The notes: generated by a model from the sequence alone, not told the origin. A stretch of 64,000 nucleotides of DNA from Glebionis coronaria (GCA_025667525.1 CM046877.1:31755255-31819254); one strand, 5' to 3'; shown: positions 1 to 12,465, counted from the first letter of the stretch. Numbers and translations are program-made.

Positions 1-40
1 TTACCATTGCGTTTACGAATTAGTGACCGGTTTTGGGTGT
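1..40 (-). pseudogene. Ty1/copia integrase fragment, downstream of the gypsy insertion
   Basis: Read on the minus strand, these 40 bases continue the integrase frame that stops at 11460 on the other side of the gypsy element. The residues read QNRSLIRKR, the conserved stretch found just after the catalytic core in plant copia integrases. The last five bases (36-40, GGTGT) are one copy of the target duplication. The rest of the copia element (end of integrase, reverse transcriptase, RNase H, 3' LTR) must lie left of the window. Confidence 0.85.
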
Positions 41-1831
41 TGATACAATGGTTTGGATAGGTTCAGATTTAATCTCGGTATCTCCTCGAATTGATCACGG
101 TTTAAAGTGGAATGATTTGTTCTTGGTTACTAAAAAGGGTGTTGGTTTGTTTACCTATTTTAAACTAATAGCAAATAAATGTAAGTGGCGTTGAGTAAAT
201 TACAAGCTTTGAAAGATTAAACTAAATTGACGAGTTAAAAGTTAATGCTAGAAAACGTAAAGAAAAGATTAGAAAAATACTTTGAAAACTTAATTGAACT
301 AATACTTAAAAACTTTGCTAAAACTTAAAAACTTAAAAACTTAAGCTATCGGAATATTGCAAATCATTTCTATCGGAATGCATTAAAGTCATAAGCATCG
401 GAATGTAACTAAAACGAACCATCGGAATGTCAAGGTAAAGTCCATCGGAATGTCCATGTTAATTACCATCGGAATAATGAAAATCAAAGCTGTGGCAATA
501 TGGTCAATCGCAATGATCCCGATCGTAATAGTCTAGATCGGAAAGTCAGATCGGAATGGCATAAATACTTCTGTCGCAATGCACTACTATCGGAAAGTTG
601 CAAACTAAAAATGGGCAGAGTTTCGACTAAAAAGGAACCTTAGTCCCGTCGGAATATGCGATCGCAATAAGCGATCGCAATCCATAACGGAATAAGGGGA
701 ATGACCAAACGATCGCCAAGTAAAACCCTTAAGGGTTATTGCGATCTAAACCAGTGAACCCGTCGGAATGTGCATAAACCCTTGGATTGCGATGGAAGCT
801 CAAATCAATACGAAAATGGTGGCAACCTTAGAACTCAATAAGCACGATCTATAAGCTAATTTACCCGCAACTTAAACACTTCAAAAAGCTTAAATTAGAC
901 AACTTTCGAAAACATAAAATCATAAACTTGACAAACGAAACTTTTGAATGACTAACACCTTGATGAAATCCGAAAACCAATAAGCTAAAATAAGAAATAA
1001 GCCAATAAGCATAGAGAACTTATGGCTTAAACCAAATGAAAGCTTATGTAGGAATAAGCAAGAAATGAACTTTCTAAATACACGACTTCAAATTCAACCA
1101 CGAATAATAAAGGATTCAGATCAAATCAAAGATTTCGGAATAGGGAATAAGTAAATTAAGAAATGTAGAAAGAGATTAAAGAATAAAAAGCTAAACTTGA
1201 ATTAGATTGATGAAATCCAAAAATACAAAAAGCTTAAAACTTGAAAAAAAAATGGAGAAGAGAAAAATCTTAGTGAGAGAAAGTGGAGAACTTTCTCTCT
1301 CTAACACTAGAAAAATGAAAAGTGAAAAACTAGCTAGCTCCCAAAATGGTGAAGTGAAGTCCTATTTATAGGCGTGTGATTGTGGGCTTGTGAATGGGCT
1401 TTGGTTTTGGGCTTCTCTTCTTCTTTCTTCTTTAGTCTTTACGTTTCTTTAATTAAACGTTTCCGACTTTGGATTTTGATAAGTGTCGGTGAATGATTCC
1501 AACTCGTCCTATAATCATTTGTTTAATAGACTCGAGTTCTTCGACATATATGAATCTTCCATCTTTGGCTCTATTCTTCGATAAATCTTCAAGTAGGCAC
1601 AATGACTTCAAATCTTTTGCATCTCTTGGACAATAGACTTCGTCTTGAGTCTTTTTCTTTGATAAATCCCGTGCAATCCCATGTTTTCTTCAATATTCAT
1701 CCGGTTGACTCTGAAAACACAATAAACACAAAAACCACGCATAATTCCAAACAAATGATATTAAATACGTGTTTTGGTTTTGTTTTAGCCAGAAATAAGT
1801 GGTAAAAGGATGGGTGTTTTTACACCTATCA
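41..1831 (-). repeat. 3' LTR of the gypsy element
   Basis: It is a near-identical direct repeat of 9664-11454. It starts TGATACAATGG and ends with ACCTATCA on the plus strand. Between about 347 and 790 it holds a cluster of ATCGGAAT and ATCGCAAT motifs, with two inverted copies (ATTGCGAT) at the far end. Confidence 0.95.
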
Positions 1832-1850
1832 AATCCCATACACTTATCCA
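1832..1850 (-). other. Polypurine tract next to the 3' LTR
   Basis: On the minus strand this reads TGGATAAGTGTATGGGATT directly before the LTR. It resembles the plus-strand primers of Athila/Tat elements but is imperfectly purine. Closer matches to a G-rich form (AAGTGTAGGGGGA) occur at 3374-3389, 3429-3441 and 3650-3664 inside the element. Confidence 0.6.
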
Positions 1851-3816
1851 TTGCCATGCCCTCATGCAATGCTTAGTGATAAAGCAAATTTACACTTTTC
1901 TCATAATCGATCAACCTTGGCCTTATTAAAATTTTACTAAACAAGAATTAAAGTACTAAGAGAAATTAAAAACTTTAAAGCAAATAAAAGGATAGCAAAC
2001 CATAACTATATGGAAATAACTAGCAGAGAGATCAAGGACTTACATTAGGGCTTTGGTGCTGCGAAAATTTATCATCCTCAAGTTTCACGTTCCCCAAACT
2101 AAGCTTAAAAACGAGATCATTGTTATTATAAGTTAGCAAATCAAACACTTACACACATGGCCTAATTATATGCTTAAACTCCCTTATTCCTAGGTGTATC
2201 TCTTATATTTTATTTTTGTCTTAGAATGATCATGAAGATGCATTTTTGGACTTATTTCGATAGTTTATTTAGGCTGAAAGCAAAGTAGGACGATTTGATC
2301 AATAGTTAGCTAAAGGACAAAATCTCTTAAAACTGCTTCTCGGGATATCAAAAAGTTCATATCTTGGCATAACTCGGTTCACGATTTGAGACCTTTCTCG
2401 GGCCGATATTTGGCATGTACTTCATACTTCATATCTTGAGAGACGTTTTTGAGATAATGGTCTTCTCATCGTTAATAGAGTTTCTTCACTTGGAGACTTT
2501 TGAGGGGTACTCCAACTTTGTTGACCACGACTTCATGATTATTTCTTCAATCTCTAATTGGGATTTTGAGATACAACGATCCGCCTCCTTTTCGGACTTG
2601 GATATATTTATCCTCATACCTTGTTAGGGTCTTTTCGGATAGACTTCTCCATGATCTTTATGGGAGTTGATTGCTTTTCGTCGTGAGTCTTGATCCTTCA
2701 TATTGATTTTGGAATAATGCTTTTCACATCACTTTGGATCTTCAGCAATAAATTGGAATCCTCATGCCTTGTTAGGGCATTTTCGGACTCGCCAATCTTC
2801 GCGCCCCGCTTCATAAGTTATGCCTTGGCTATGAACTCTTATCATTACCGAGCAACTTTTAAACGATCTTGGGCTAGAAGCTAAGTAACTTTTCAAATCG
2901 TACGACCTTACTTATTGCAGATAAATTATAAGCAAGTGATGGGAGAATAGGCAAATAATTACACCAAGTGAGCTTGTGCAAGAATACCGACTTATAATTG
3001 ACTCTATCATTTCTCGTTCTCCACAATTTAAAAACTTAAGTAATGAGACTCGTGGATGCTTAATCTAATAAACCAATTAAGGTCTACATGGTTAAGGATA
3101 CTAGCTAGAATAAACTTAGATAAGTCTATTCGGGTTGAGTCAAAATAATCGCAACGGGCCTAATATGTCAAAGACTTCTAAACTAGCTACACCACTTATT
3201 AATATTTTTGACTTTATTGCAGGATATATACATATGAAAGCAACGATAAAAATTTAAAATTCACGACTAAATGGCCAAAGTTTATTAAAAATTTGAAAAA
3301 TATTGAAAAAGATGATTTTCCGGTTAAATGAAGGCATTTTCATGGAAAAGTCCACTTAAAACTTCGATAGAAGTCCCCCTACACTTAAGATAAACATTGT
3401 CCTCAATGTTTAAGCATGTGGGAAAAATCTCCCCTACACTTATGACATTGTGCACGTTGGTTAACTCAAGTTAAGGAAGAGACGACTAACGTGATCAATT
3501 TCAAATGTGAGTATGAAGAAAATTGAATCACGATAGTTGAGAGATAGAACCGGATTTCGGATAACACGGGAGCACGGTTCTTCAAAGATTCCAAAAGTGC
3601 ATTCATCCCTGTAATCACATCACCACACAAAGACAAACACCTATATAGGTCCCCCTACACTTAGGAGGTTAAAACGGAAAAGGATAGATACTCGGGTTGC
3701 CTCCCGAGGAGCGCTTGTTTTTTATAACCGAGTCACGAGCCTGACTCGACCCAAAATTAGTTCATGGGGAACGTGGTGAGGGATGGAATCATCTCATGAG
3801 AGATGTCCTCACCAAA
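1851..3816 (-). other. Noncoding internal region between integrase and 3' LTR
   Basis: About 2 kb separates the integrase stop from the polypurine tract. Athila-type elements often carry an env-like frame here, but I see only short frames of 60-70 codons with no recognisable domain. The only structure I can see is the three extra polypurine-like blocks near 3374-3664. Confidence 0.6.
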
Positions 3817-6021
3817 TTACAACTTCACTCGTTGGCCATTCACCTTAAAAGTGGGTCCATTAGGTTGAGCGAGCTCGAGAGTACCATATGGAAAAATTTG
3901 GGCAATGGTGAATGGGCCGGACCAACGAGATTTCAGCTTGCCCGAAAAGATTTTCAACCGAGAGTTAAAGAGTAAAACTTTGTCTCCAACTTGGAACTCT
4001 CGGTTTTTAATCTTGGAGTCGTGAATGAGCTTAGTCTTCTCCTTATAGATCAAATAATTTTCATAAGCCTCATTATGGAGTTCATTCAGCTCATTGAGTT
4101 GGATCTTGCGTAGGTCACCGGCATTGTTGATATCGAAATTAGCCCACTTCAAGGCCCAGTAAGCCTTGTGCTCCAACTCAATGGGGAGGTGGCATGCTTT
4201 CCCGTACACGAGACGATATGGTGTACAACCAATCGGAGTCTTGTAAGCGGTACGGAAAGCCCACAAAGCATCATCAAGTTTATCAGCCCATGAGGCACGA
4301 TGCTCTCCCACGGTTCTTTCAAGAATTCGCTTTAATCCTCGGTTAGAGATTTCAGCCTGGCCATTAGTTTGTGGGTGGTAGGCGGTGGAAACACGATGAT
4401 TTACACCATACTTAGCCATGACTCTTGCGAATTGGTCATTGCAAAAATGAGTCCCGCGATCACTAATAATGGCACGAGGCACACCGAATCTAGCGAACAG
4501 CGATTTCAAAAAGTTACAAACAGCCCTTGCATCATTAGTTGGTAAAGCTTTGGCTTCAACCCACTTAGAAACGTAGTCAACGGCTACAAGGATGTATTTG
4601 TTTCCTTTAGAGGAAGGGAATGGCCCCATAAAGTCGATACCCCAAACATCAAAGATTTCACACTCTTGAATGAAATTCTGAGGCATCTCATCTTTATGTG
4701 TGATCTTGCCTTGTTTTTGGCAAGCATCACAACATTTAACCATCTCGTGAGCGTCACGATAGATGGTGGGCCAATAAAATCCCGAGTCAAACACTTTTTT
4801 GGCGGTGTAGTTGGGACCAAAGTGACCACCGGTGGGTCCTTTGTGGCAAGCGTCAAGAATTTCTAAAGCTGCCGGTCCATCAACACATCGACGAATAATC
4901 AAATCAGCACATTGTTTGAATAGATACGGGTCATCCCAAAAGTAAGTCTTAATGTCTTTGAAGAACTTCTTCTTTTGTTGGGATGTTAGCCCGTCCACGA
5001 GAATTCCACCCGCTAAGTAGTTTGCAATGTCAGCAAACCACGGGGTTTCATCAGAAGTCGAGTTGATAGACATTAAGGTCTCCAGGGGAAAAGAATCATT
5101 GATTTCTTTGTTCGGATAATCCCCCTGGTAAGGATCCTCAAGTCTACTGAGATGATCCGCGGCTAGGTTTTCAGCTCCTTTCTTATCGCGAATTTCGATT
5201 TTAAATTCTTGGAGTAGCAAAACCCAGCGGAGAAGTCTTGGTTTGGAATCTTGTTTAGTTAACAAGTACTTCAACGCGGAATGGTCTGTATACACGATTG
5301 TGGTGGAAAGGACAACATAGGGGCGGAACTTTTCAAAGGCATAGACAACAGCTAAAAGCTCTTTTTCGGTTTTCGTGTAATGCAATTGAGCCCCCGTCAT
5401 TGTCTTGCTAGCGTAATGGATCGGTTGGAAGTGTTTATTCACTCTTTGGCCCAAAACCGCTCCAATAGCAAAGTCGCTAGCATCGCACATCAACTCAAAG
5501 GGAAGCTCCCAATTAGGGGTAACCAAGACCGGTGCCTTAGTTAGCTTATCCTTAAGCAAGTTGAAGGCTTCAATACACTCATTGGAAAAGATAAAAGGAG
5601 TATCTTTTTCCAAGAGGTGGGTCATCGGGCGAGCGATTTTAGAAAAATCTTTGATGAATCGACGGTAGAAGCCCGCATGACCAAGGAAACTTCTCACACC
5701 CTTCACGGCTGAAGGTGGAGGCAACTTAGCAAAAACATCGATTTTAGCACGGTCCACTTCAAGACCGGCTTTGGAGATCTTGTGTCCTAGCACGATGCCC
5801 TCTTTTACCATGAAATGGCATTTTTCCCAATTAAGAACAAGGCGAGTGTCTTCACACCGCTTAAGCATACGTTCTAAATTGGCAAGGCAAGCAGAGAAAG
5901 AATCGCCATAAACCGAGAAATCATCCATGAATACTTCCATAGTTTCTTCAACCATGTCATGGAAGATAGCCATCATACACCTTTGGAACGTCCCAGGAGC
6001 ATTGCATAAACCGAAAGGCAT
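3817..6021 (-). pseudogene. Gypsy pol, second part: reverse transcriptase, RNase H, integrase
   Basis: This open frame of 734 codons carries the later half of pol. It starts inside the reverse transcriptase at [13 protein letters not shown] and includes the catalytic FMDD motif ([11 protein letters not shown], about residues 31-41). The RNase H domain lies around residues 150-290, with [13 protein letters not shown] and [10 protein letters not shown]. The integrase has an HHCC zinc finger ([20 protein letters not shown]), a core beginning [11 protein letters not shown], and DRGTHF. It ends with SRWSGPF and no chromodomain. The real protein would be continuous with the frame ending at 6129. 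They are separated by an in-frame stop and a single-base deletion near 6065-6085, so the apparent start at 6021 is not a true start. Confidence 0.9.
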
Positions 6022-6128
6022 GCGTTTGTAAGCAAATGTTCCATAGGGACAAGTGAATGTGGTCTTTCTTGGTCTTTGGGATCGATGGGAATCTGAAAAT
6101 ACCCAGAGAAACCGTCTAAAAAGCAGTA

Positions 6129-7883
6129 TTAGTCATTACCAGCTAGACGCTCGAGCATTTGATCCATGAAAGGAAGAGGAAAGTGATCTTTTCTAGTGGC
6201 ATCATTGAGCTTGCGATAGTCAATACAAACTCTCCACCCAGTAACGAGACGAGTGGGAATCAACTCGTTGTGTTCATTGGGAACAACGGTTATTTCGCCC
6301 TTCTTGGGCACACAATGGACGGGACTTACCCAAGGCGAATCCGAGATAGGGTAAATCAAGCCGGCATCAAGAAGTTTGATAACCTCTTGTTTGATGACGT
6401 CATGAATGTGAGGATTAACCCTTCTTTGGCTCTGGATTGCGGGTTTAAAGTCATCTTCCATGAGAATCTTGTGAGTACAAAAGTTCGGATCAATTCCGCG
6501 GATATCGGAAATTTTCCAAGCAATTGCCTTCTTATGATGTTTAAGCACGGCGATGAGGCGAGATTTCTCTTCTTCTTTCAAGTCCTTCGCGATGATGACG
6601 GGCGACTTCTTCTCTTTTTCAAGGAACACGTACTCGAGATGGGGCGGCAACTCCTTAAGTTCTAAATCCGGAGGATTTTCGATGGGAGGCGTTTTCAAAG
6701 TCGGAACATCGATAGCAATAACCTTGGGAGATGGTGGAGCAATTATGTCTTCTTTAAGAAGGTTCTCAATGAGGCGAAGATCTTCATCCCAATCGGTGGG
6801 AGAATCAGCATGTTCTAAGTTCACATCTCCCATGGTGGCTTCCAAATCTTTCCAAAGGAAATCGCTTTCTCCAAATAGAGATAGTGATGAGTCAATAGAG
6901 GAAACGGTCTCAACATTGGGAAGGGAGGTAGGAATACTTTTACAAGCATCTTTGAAGTGTTCTTCACAGGCCTCATCAAGAACGTCAATACAATTAACAC
7001 TCTCGTTAGAATAAGGCTGTTTAGAAAGCTTTCCCATGTTGAAGACAATTTTATCGTCACCCACTCTCATGATAAGCTCACCCGCTTCAACATCGATGAG
7101 ATTGCGACCGGTCCTCAGGAATGGACGACCAACAATTAATGACACACGAGGGTCCATCTCATAGTCGACGACGACGAAATCGGCAGGAAAGGTGAATTTG
7201 TCGACTCCTACAAAGACGTCTTCGGCTATCCCCACTGGATAAGCAACCGTACGGTTAGCTAATTCCAAAGTCATTTTGGTGGGGACTAGCTCAGGGAGAG
7301 ATAATTGCTTCCACACACTTAAGGGCATTAAGTTAATACTGGCACCTAGATCGGCTAGGGCCATGCAATTCTCTACTCCCGGGAAAAAGTTACAAGGGAT
7401 TAAGAAACGACCCGGATCACCAAGCTTGGTTGGCAATTTCCTTAAGAGCACTGTAGAGCAATTCTCATTAAGTTGGGTGTTAGCAATATCAAGAAGCTTC
7501 TCCTTGTCGCTAAGAAGATCTTTGAATATTTTCGCATATTTGGGCATGTGAGCGAGAGCCTCAGCGAAGGAGATGTTAAAATTCAATTGTTTGAACATTT
7601 TGAGAAAGTTCGAAACCTGAATATCATCCTTGCTTTTGAGCTTCTTTTTCCTCAACCTTGATGGATAAGGTATATCGGAAGAAGAGGAAGGCTTTGGAAG
7701 AATAGGATCACTCACATCCTTGGGTGGAGGAGGGGTAGAAGTAAGAGGTGGAGAAATTGGGGAAGTAGAAGGATGAGGAATAGGAGCAGGTGACTCGTTT
7801 TCCTTAGTCACAATCACTGGTGGAGGTATAGGAAGCTCGGGTTCCTTGGTACCTTTGCCACTGCGAGTGGTGATTGCTTTCAT
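6129..7883 (-). pseudogene. Gypsy pol, first part: aspartic protease and start of reverse transcriptase
   Basis: The 584-codon frame begins MKAITTRSGKG, the usual gag-pol linker of this family. It has a proline-rich stretch (about residues 15-80). The retroviral-type protease has the motif DLGASINLMP near residue 180, with Leu in place of the usual Ser or Thr. The reverse transcriptase N-terminus ends in WRVCIDYRKLNDATRKDHF. A TAA stop at 6129-6131 cuts it after the conserved LAGND. The AUG overlaps the gag TGA as ATGA. In relatives that I recall, gag runs into this linker in one frame, so a small CT insertion near 7905-7920 may have split them. Confidence 0.88.
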
Positions 7884-9451
7884 CTCCCCTCTTGGATTCG
7901 CAATGGTATTACTCGGAAGAGTACCGAAGAAGAGGATTGATTACCTTGGAAGAAACCAGCCATCATGTTCCTTAAGTCATTCGTTTGACTTGCCAAAGTG
8001 TTTCTCATATCAGCTCGCAGATCGTTCCCTTGTTTCACCATGTCTGCTTTTAAGTTGAGCACTTCTCGCTGGAGATTGTCCACGATCACATCATTAGTCC
8101 TCATGTAGGTTCCAATATCTTGAGGTAATGCGGTGGGTTGGTTGGGAGGAGGATTGTAGGCGGGTGGTTGATAAGCAGGTTGTTGGTAAACTTGGTTGTT
8201 TCTTTGAGGTGGATATGGTTGTTTGTGAGGTGGTATGTATGGTGCACGAGGTTGTTGTTGTTGTTGAGGAAGGCGATTGAGGTTTTGTTGTTGGTTTGGG
8301 TTGTTAGGAGGAAAACCGGGCGGTGAGAGAAAGTTGTTAGAGCGGTAGCTAAGCAAGTTGCGGTCACCTTGAGGGCGAGCTTGATAAGCGGCCGAATGAT
8401 AGGTACCGTATGCTGCATTAACATTCTCAGAAGGATAGTCTTGGGTGGCGGTACAAGTGGTGTAAGAATGAGGACCCCCGCATATCTCACATGGTTGGCT
8501 AACAGCATTGACTTGAGCGTCGTGAGCGTTTTTAGCGTTGATGCTGTTGGTGTTGTTAGCGGTGTGGGTAACAAGTGATTCAAGAAGCGTAGTAATTTTG
8601 TCAAGTCGCTTGTCGCTGTCACTAGTACTAGCACTAGCGACATTGGTCCGAACACTCTTGGTTTGCACACGAGACTTATTCTCAATGATTTCCCAAGCGG
8701 CATTGGAAGTCTTAACCAAAATATTACCCCCCGAGGCACTATTTAGTGAATCTTGGTCATTCATGCTTAAACCATTATAAAAAGTGTTAATTTGGTGCAC
8801 TTTGGTAAAACCATGTTGTGGGCACTTTCTTAAAAGATCTTTGAAACGGTCCCAAGATTCACTAAAAGATTCATCGTACTTTTGTTCAAAATTGATAATT
8901 TCATTCCGCAAAGCGGTAGTACGAGAGGGTGGGAAAAAGTAGTTGATAAATTTGGTCTCCAAATCCGTCCACGTAAGAATACTTTGTGGCGGTTCCTTTG
9001 CAAGCCAATGCCGGGCTTGTCCCTTTAAAGAAAAGGGAAAAAGTTGTAAACGGATTACCTCTTGTGGAACACCATTGAATTTGACCGTATTGGTGAGTTG
9101 CAGGAATCTCTTGATGTGGTCATGTGGATCATCAATGGTACGCCCCAAGAATGGTTGAGCAGATACCATCTGGATAAAACCGGATTTGAGCTCAAAGTTG
9201 TTGGCTGCAATCGCGGGTATGACAATTGGATCATTGTTGCCATCTACATGTGCTTGCAGAAGTTCAATCATCGGGCGATTGTCCGGTAGAGGCTCATTGT
9301 TGTTGTTATTATTGTTTTTAAGAGGTGGGTTGTTATTGTTGTTGTTATTATTGTTGTTGAGAGGTGGGTTATTGTTGTTGTTTTGTACACCTACCATGTC
9401 TAAATCTTCGAGAGGCTCGGGCTCTTGATAAGACGTGGATCGTGTACGCAT
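7880..9451 (-). CDS. Gypsy gag polyprotein
   Basis: The frame is 523 codons. The N-terminus is dominated by runs of Asn (about residues 24-52). A retrotransposon gag domain follows, with RLQLFPFSLKGQARHWL and a region ending near YNGLS. The CEICGGPHSYTTC stretch near residue 325 is a zinc-knuckle remnant. The C-terminal third is rich in Gln and Pro, with a predicted coiled coil close to the end. It would form the virus-like particle in the cytoplasm. The start chosen is the first ATG after the primer-binding-site leader. The last 14 or so residues are off the family frame, which suggests a small indel just before the stop. Confidence 0.85.
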   Translation of the reverse strand: MRTRSTSYQEPEPLEDLDMVGVQNNNNNPPLNNNNNNNNNNPPLKNNNNNNNEPLPDNRPMIELLQAHVDGNNDPIVIPAIAANNFELKSGFIQMVSAQPFLGRTIDDPHDHIKRFLQLTNTVKFNGVPQEVIRLQLFPFSLKGQARHWLAKEPPQSILTWTDLETKFINYFFPPSRTTALRNEIINFEQKYDESFSESWDRFKDLLRKCPQHGFTKVHQINTFYNGLSMNDQDSLNSASGGNILVKTSNAAWEIIENKSRVQTKSVRTNVASASTSDSDKRLDKITTLLESLVTHTANNTNSINAKNAHDAQVNAVSQPCEICGGPHSYTTCTATQDYPSENVNAAYGTYHSAAYQARPQGDRNLLSYRSNNFLSPPGFPPNNPNQQQNLNRLPQQQQQPRAPYIPPHKQPYPPQRNNQVYQQPAYQPPAYNPPPNQPTALPQDIGTYMRTNDVIVDNLQREVLNLKADMVKQGNDLRADMRNTLASQTNDLRNMMAGFFQGNQSSSSVLFRVIPLRIQEGR

Positions 9452-9644
9452 GCACCTGCAAAAGAATTAACAAGGCAAAAACAAAGCAGAAATATTTTTG
9501 GTTTTTATGTTTTTTAATTTTTAGGATTTTTGAAAATTTTATATTTTTTTGTGTTTTTGAATTTTTTTATGAAAAAGTAACGTTCACGGTGAACGGATCC
9601 CAAAATCCAAGTTCTCACAAAAAACTGTTGATCTTAACGAGAAG

Positions 9645-9661
9645 AGCCGGCAGCGGCGCCA
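9645..9661 (-). promoter_or_regulatory. Primer binding site, tRNA-Asp type
   Basis: Two bases after the 5' LTR the minus strand reads TGGCGCCGCTGCCGGCT. This resembles the complement of the 3' end of plant tRNA-Asp, the primer used by many Athila-type elements. The 190 bases between here and the gag ATG are AT-rich leader without an evident gene. Confidence 0.75.
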
Positions 9662-9663
9662 TT

Positions 9664-11454
9664 TGATACAATGGTTTGGATAGGTTCAGATTTAATCTCG
9701 GTATCTCCTCGAATTGATCACGGTTTAAAGTGGAATGATTTGTTCTTGGTTACTAAAAAGGGTGTTGGTTTGTTTACCTATTTTAAACTAATAGCAAATA
9801 AATGTAAGTGGCGTTGAGTAAATTACAAGCTTTGAAAGATTAAACTAAATTGACGAGTTAAAAGTTAATGTTAGAAAACGTAAAGAAAAGATTAGAAAAA
9901 TACTTTGAAAACTTAATTGAACTAATACTTAAAAACTTTGCTAAAACTTTAAAACTTAAAAACTTAAGCTATCGGAATATTGCAAATCATTTCTATCAGA
10001 ATGCATTAAAGTCATAAGCATCGGAATGTAACTAAAACGAACCATCGGAATGTCAAGGTAAAGTCCATCGGAATGTCCATGTTAATTACCATCGGAATAA
10101 TCAAAATCAAAGCTGTCGCAATATGGTCAATCGCAATGATCCTGATCGGAATAGTCTAGATCGGAAAGTCAGATCGGAATGGCATAAATACTTCTGTCGC
10201 AATGCACTACTATCGGAAAGTTGCAAACTAAAAATGGGCAGAGTTTCGACTAAAAAGGAACCTTAGTCCCGTCGGAATATGCGATCGCAATAAGCCATCG
10301 CAATCCAGAACGGAATAAGGGGGAATGACCAAACGATCGCAAAGTAAAACCCTTAAGGGTTATTGCGATCTAAACCAGTGAACCCGTTGGAATGTGCATA
10401 AACCCTTGGATTGCGATGGAAGCTCAAATCAATACGAAAATGGTGGAAACCTTAGAACTCAATAAGCACGATCCATAAGCTAATTTACCCGCAACTTAAA
10501 CACTTCAAAAAGCTTAAATTTGACAACTTTCGAAAACATAAAATCATAAACTTGACAAACGAAACTTTTGAATGACTAACACCTTGATGAAATCCGAAAA
10601 CCAATAAGCTAAAATAAGAAATAAGCCAATAAGCATAGAGAACTTATGGCTTAAACCAAATGAAAGCTTATGTAGGAATAAGCAAGAAATAAACTTTCTA
10701 AATACACGACTTCAAATTCAACCACGAATAATAAAGGATTCAGATCAAATCAAAGATTTCGGAATAGGGAATAAGTAAATCAAGAAATGTAGAAAGAGAT
10801 TAAAGAACAAAAAGCTAAACTTGAATTAGATTGATGAAATCCAAAAATACAAAAAGCTTAAAACTTGAAAAAAAAATGGAGAAGAGAAAAATCTTAGTGA
10901 GAGAAAGTGGAGAACTTTCTCTCTCTAACACTAGAAAAATGAAAAGTGAAAAACTAGCTAGCTCCCAAAATGGTGAAGTGAAGTCCTATTTATAGGCGTG
11001 TGATTGTGGGCTTGTGAATGGGCTTTGGTTTTGGGCTTCTCTTCTTCTTTCTTCTTTAGTCTTTACGTTTCTTTAATTAAACGTTTCCGACTTTGGATTT
11101 TGAGAAGTGTCGGTGAATGATTCCAACTCGTCCTATAATCATTTGTTTAATAGACTCGAGTTCTTCGACATATATGAATCTTCCATCTTTGGCTCTATTC
11201 TTCGATAAATCTTCAAGTAGGCACAATGACTTCAAATCTTTTGCATCTCTTGGACAATAGACTTCGTCTTGAGTATTTTTCTTTGATAAATCCCGTGCAA
11301 TCCCATGTTTTCTTCAATATTCACCCGGTTGACTCTGAAAACACAATAAACACAAAACCACGCATAATTCCAAACAAATGATATTAAATACGTGTTTTGG
11401 TTTTGTTTTAGCCAGAAATAAGTGGTAAAAGGATGGGTGTTTTCACACCTATCA
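9664..11454 (-). repeat. 5' LTR of the gypsy element
   Basis: It matches 41-1831 with about 1.2% differences. It should contain the promoter. The minus strand has a TATA-like stretch (CTATAAATAGGAC) near 10986-10998, a plausible TATA box. The TCGGAAT/TCGCAAT cluster spans about 9966-10415, with 13 exact copies, several one-base variants and two inverted copies. Confidence 0.95.
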
Positions 11455-11459
11455 GGTGT

Positions 11460-12465
11460 ACACTACTGTAGATACTGCTTCTGCCCATAAAAACAATGGA
11501 GCCTTTGCATAAATTAACATCGTTCGAGCAGCTTCCATAAGTGTGTGATTTCACCTTTTAACGATACCGTTCTGTTGTGGAGTGCGAGCAACGAATGTTT
11601 CATGAGATATGCCAACTTCTTCATAATAATCACGCAAAATTTGATTCACAAATTCGGTTCCATTATCTGTATGAATGCATCAGACAGTAGTGTTGAGACG
11701 CACTTGAATCATCTTGAGAAATCCGATGATGAATTTAGGTGCCTCATTTTTTGTTGTAAGAAATTTCACCCATGTAAACTGAGAGTAATCATCGACAATG
11801 ACGAGGATGTATTTTTTACCACTAATACTTTCAACACGCATTGGCCCACAAAGATCCATATGCAACAAATAAAGTTTCTCTTGGTTGGTGTCTTCAGTCT
11901 TGGGTTTGTATGATTTCTTAGTGCTTTTCCCCATTGTACACGCGGAACACAAATGATCCTTGTGAAATGAAAGTTTAGGAAGACCACGAACAAGTTCGTT
12001 TTTCGCCAAATGATTAATAGTGTCAAAGTTAAGATGAGATAATCGTCGATGCCATAACCATGACTTAGTCTTTGATGCTTTGGAGAGAAGACATATGGGA
12101 GAAGCGGCCATCATGTCTTGTAGAGACAAAGTATACAAATTATTCCCTCGAGTACCTTTCAATAAATCAACCCCTTCCAAATTACGAATGAAGCAGGTAT
12201 GCTCACGAAAAGCAACTTCTAGGTTTGCATCATAAAACTGTCCCACAGAAAATAAGTTGTGATCGAGACCTTCCACATAATACACTCTTGAAATAATAAC
12301 ATTCCCAATATGATATTCACCATAACCCATTATCTTTGCAATATGATCATTTCCAAATCGAACCGTACCAAGAAACTTGCTGACGAAATTTCTGAGCTGA
12401 GAGCGATCTCCGGTCATATGCTTGGAGCAACCCGAGTCCAAATACCAGAGAACAATTTGGACCAA
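11460..12465 (-). pseudogene. Copia protease, GAG-pre-integrase and integrase
   Basis: The frame begins at the protease active site region (LDSGCSKHMTGD). It continues through a GAG-pre-integrase domain with the HHCC finger (WHRRLSHLN, LCSACTMGK) and into the integrase core (MDLCGPMRV, then HTDNGTEF). Two in-frame TGA codons, at 11680-11682 and 11551-11553, sit where the family has Arg. Both fit C-to-T decay of CGA codons. The frame then runs to the gypsy insertion and resumes at 40-1. Confidence 0.9.

Larger units (their letters stand above)
41..11454 (-). mobile_element. Complete Ty3/gypsy LTR retrotransposon, Athila-like
   Basis: The element has two 1791-bp LTRs beginning TG and ending CA (41-1831 and 9664-11454). 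It is flanked by the 5-bp duplication GGTGT (36-40 and 11455-11459). In element order it has a 5' LTR, primer binding site, gag, protease, reverse transcriptase, RNase H, integrase, a 2-kb noncoding stretch, a polypurine tract and a 3' LTR. There is no chromodomain after the integrase. The tRNA-Asp-type primer site and integrase C-terminus point to the Athila/Tat lineage, by family knowledge. The LTRs differ at about 21 bases plus two single-base indels by eye, roughly 1.2%, so the insertion is fairly young. The pol region is nevertheless broken, so the copy is not autonomous. Confidence 0.95.

Noticed and set aside
8101..8739. A 212-codon minus-strand frame
   Set aside because: It lies within gag in another frame; the gag frame has the recognisable domain.
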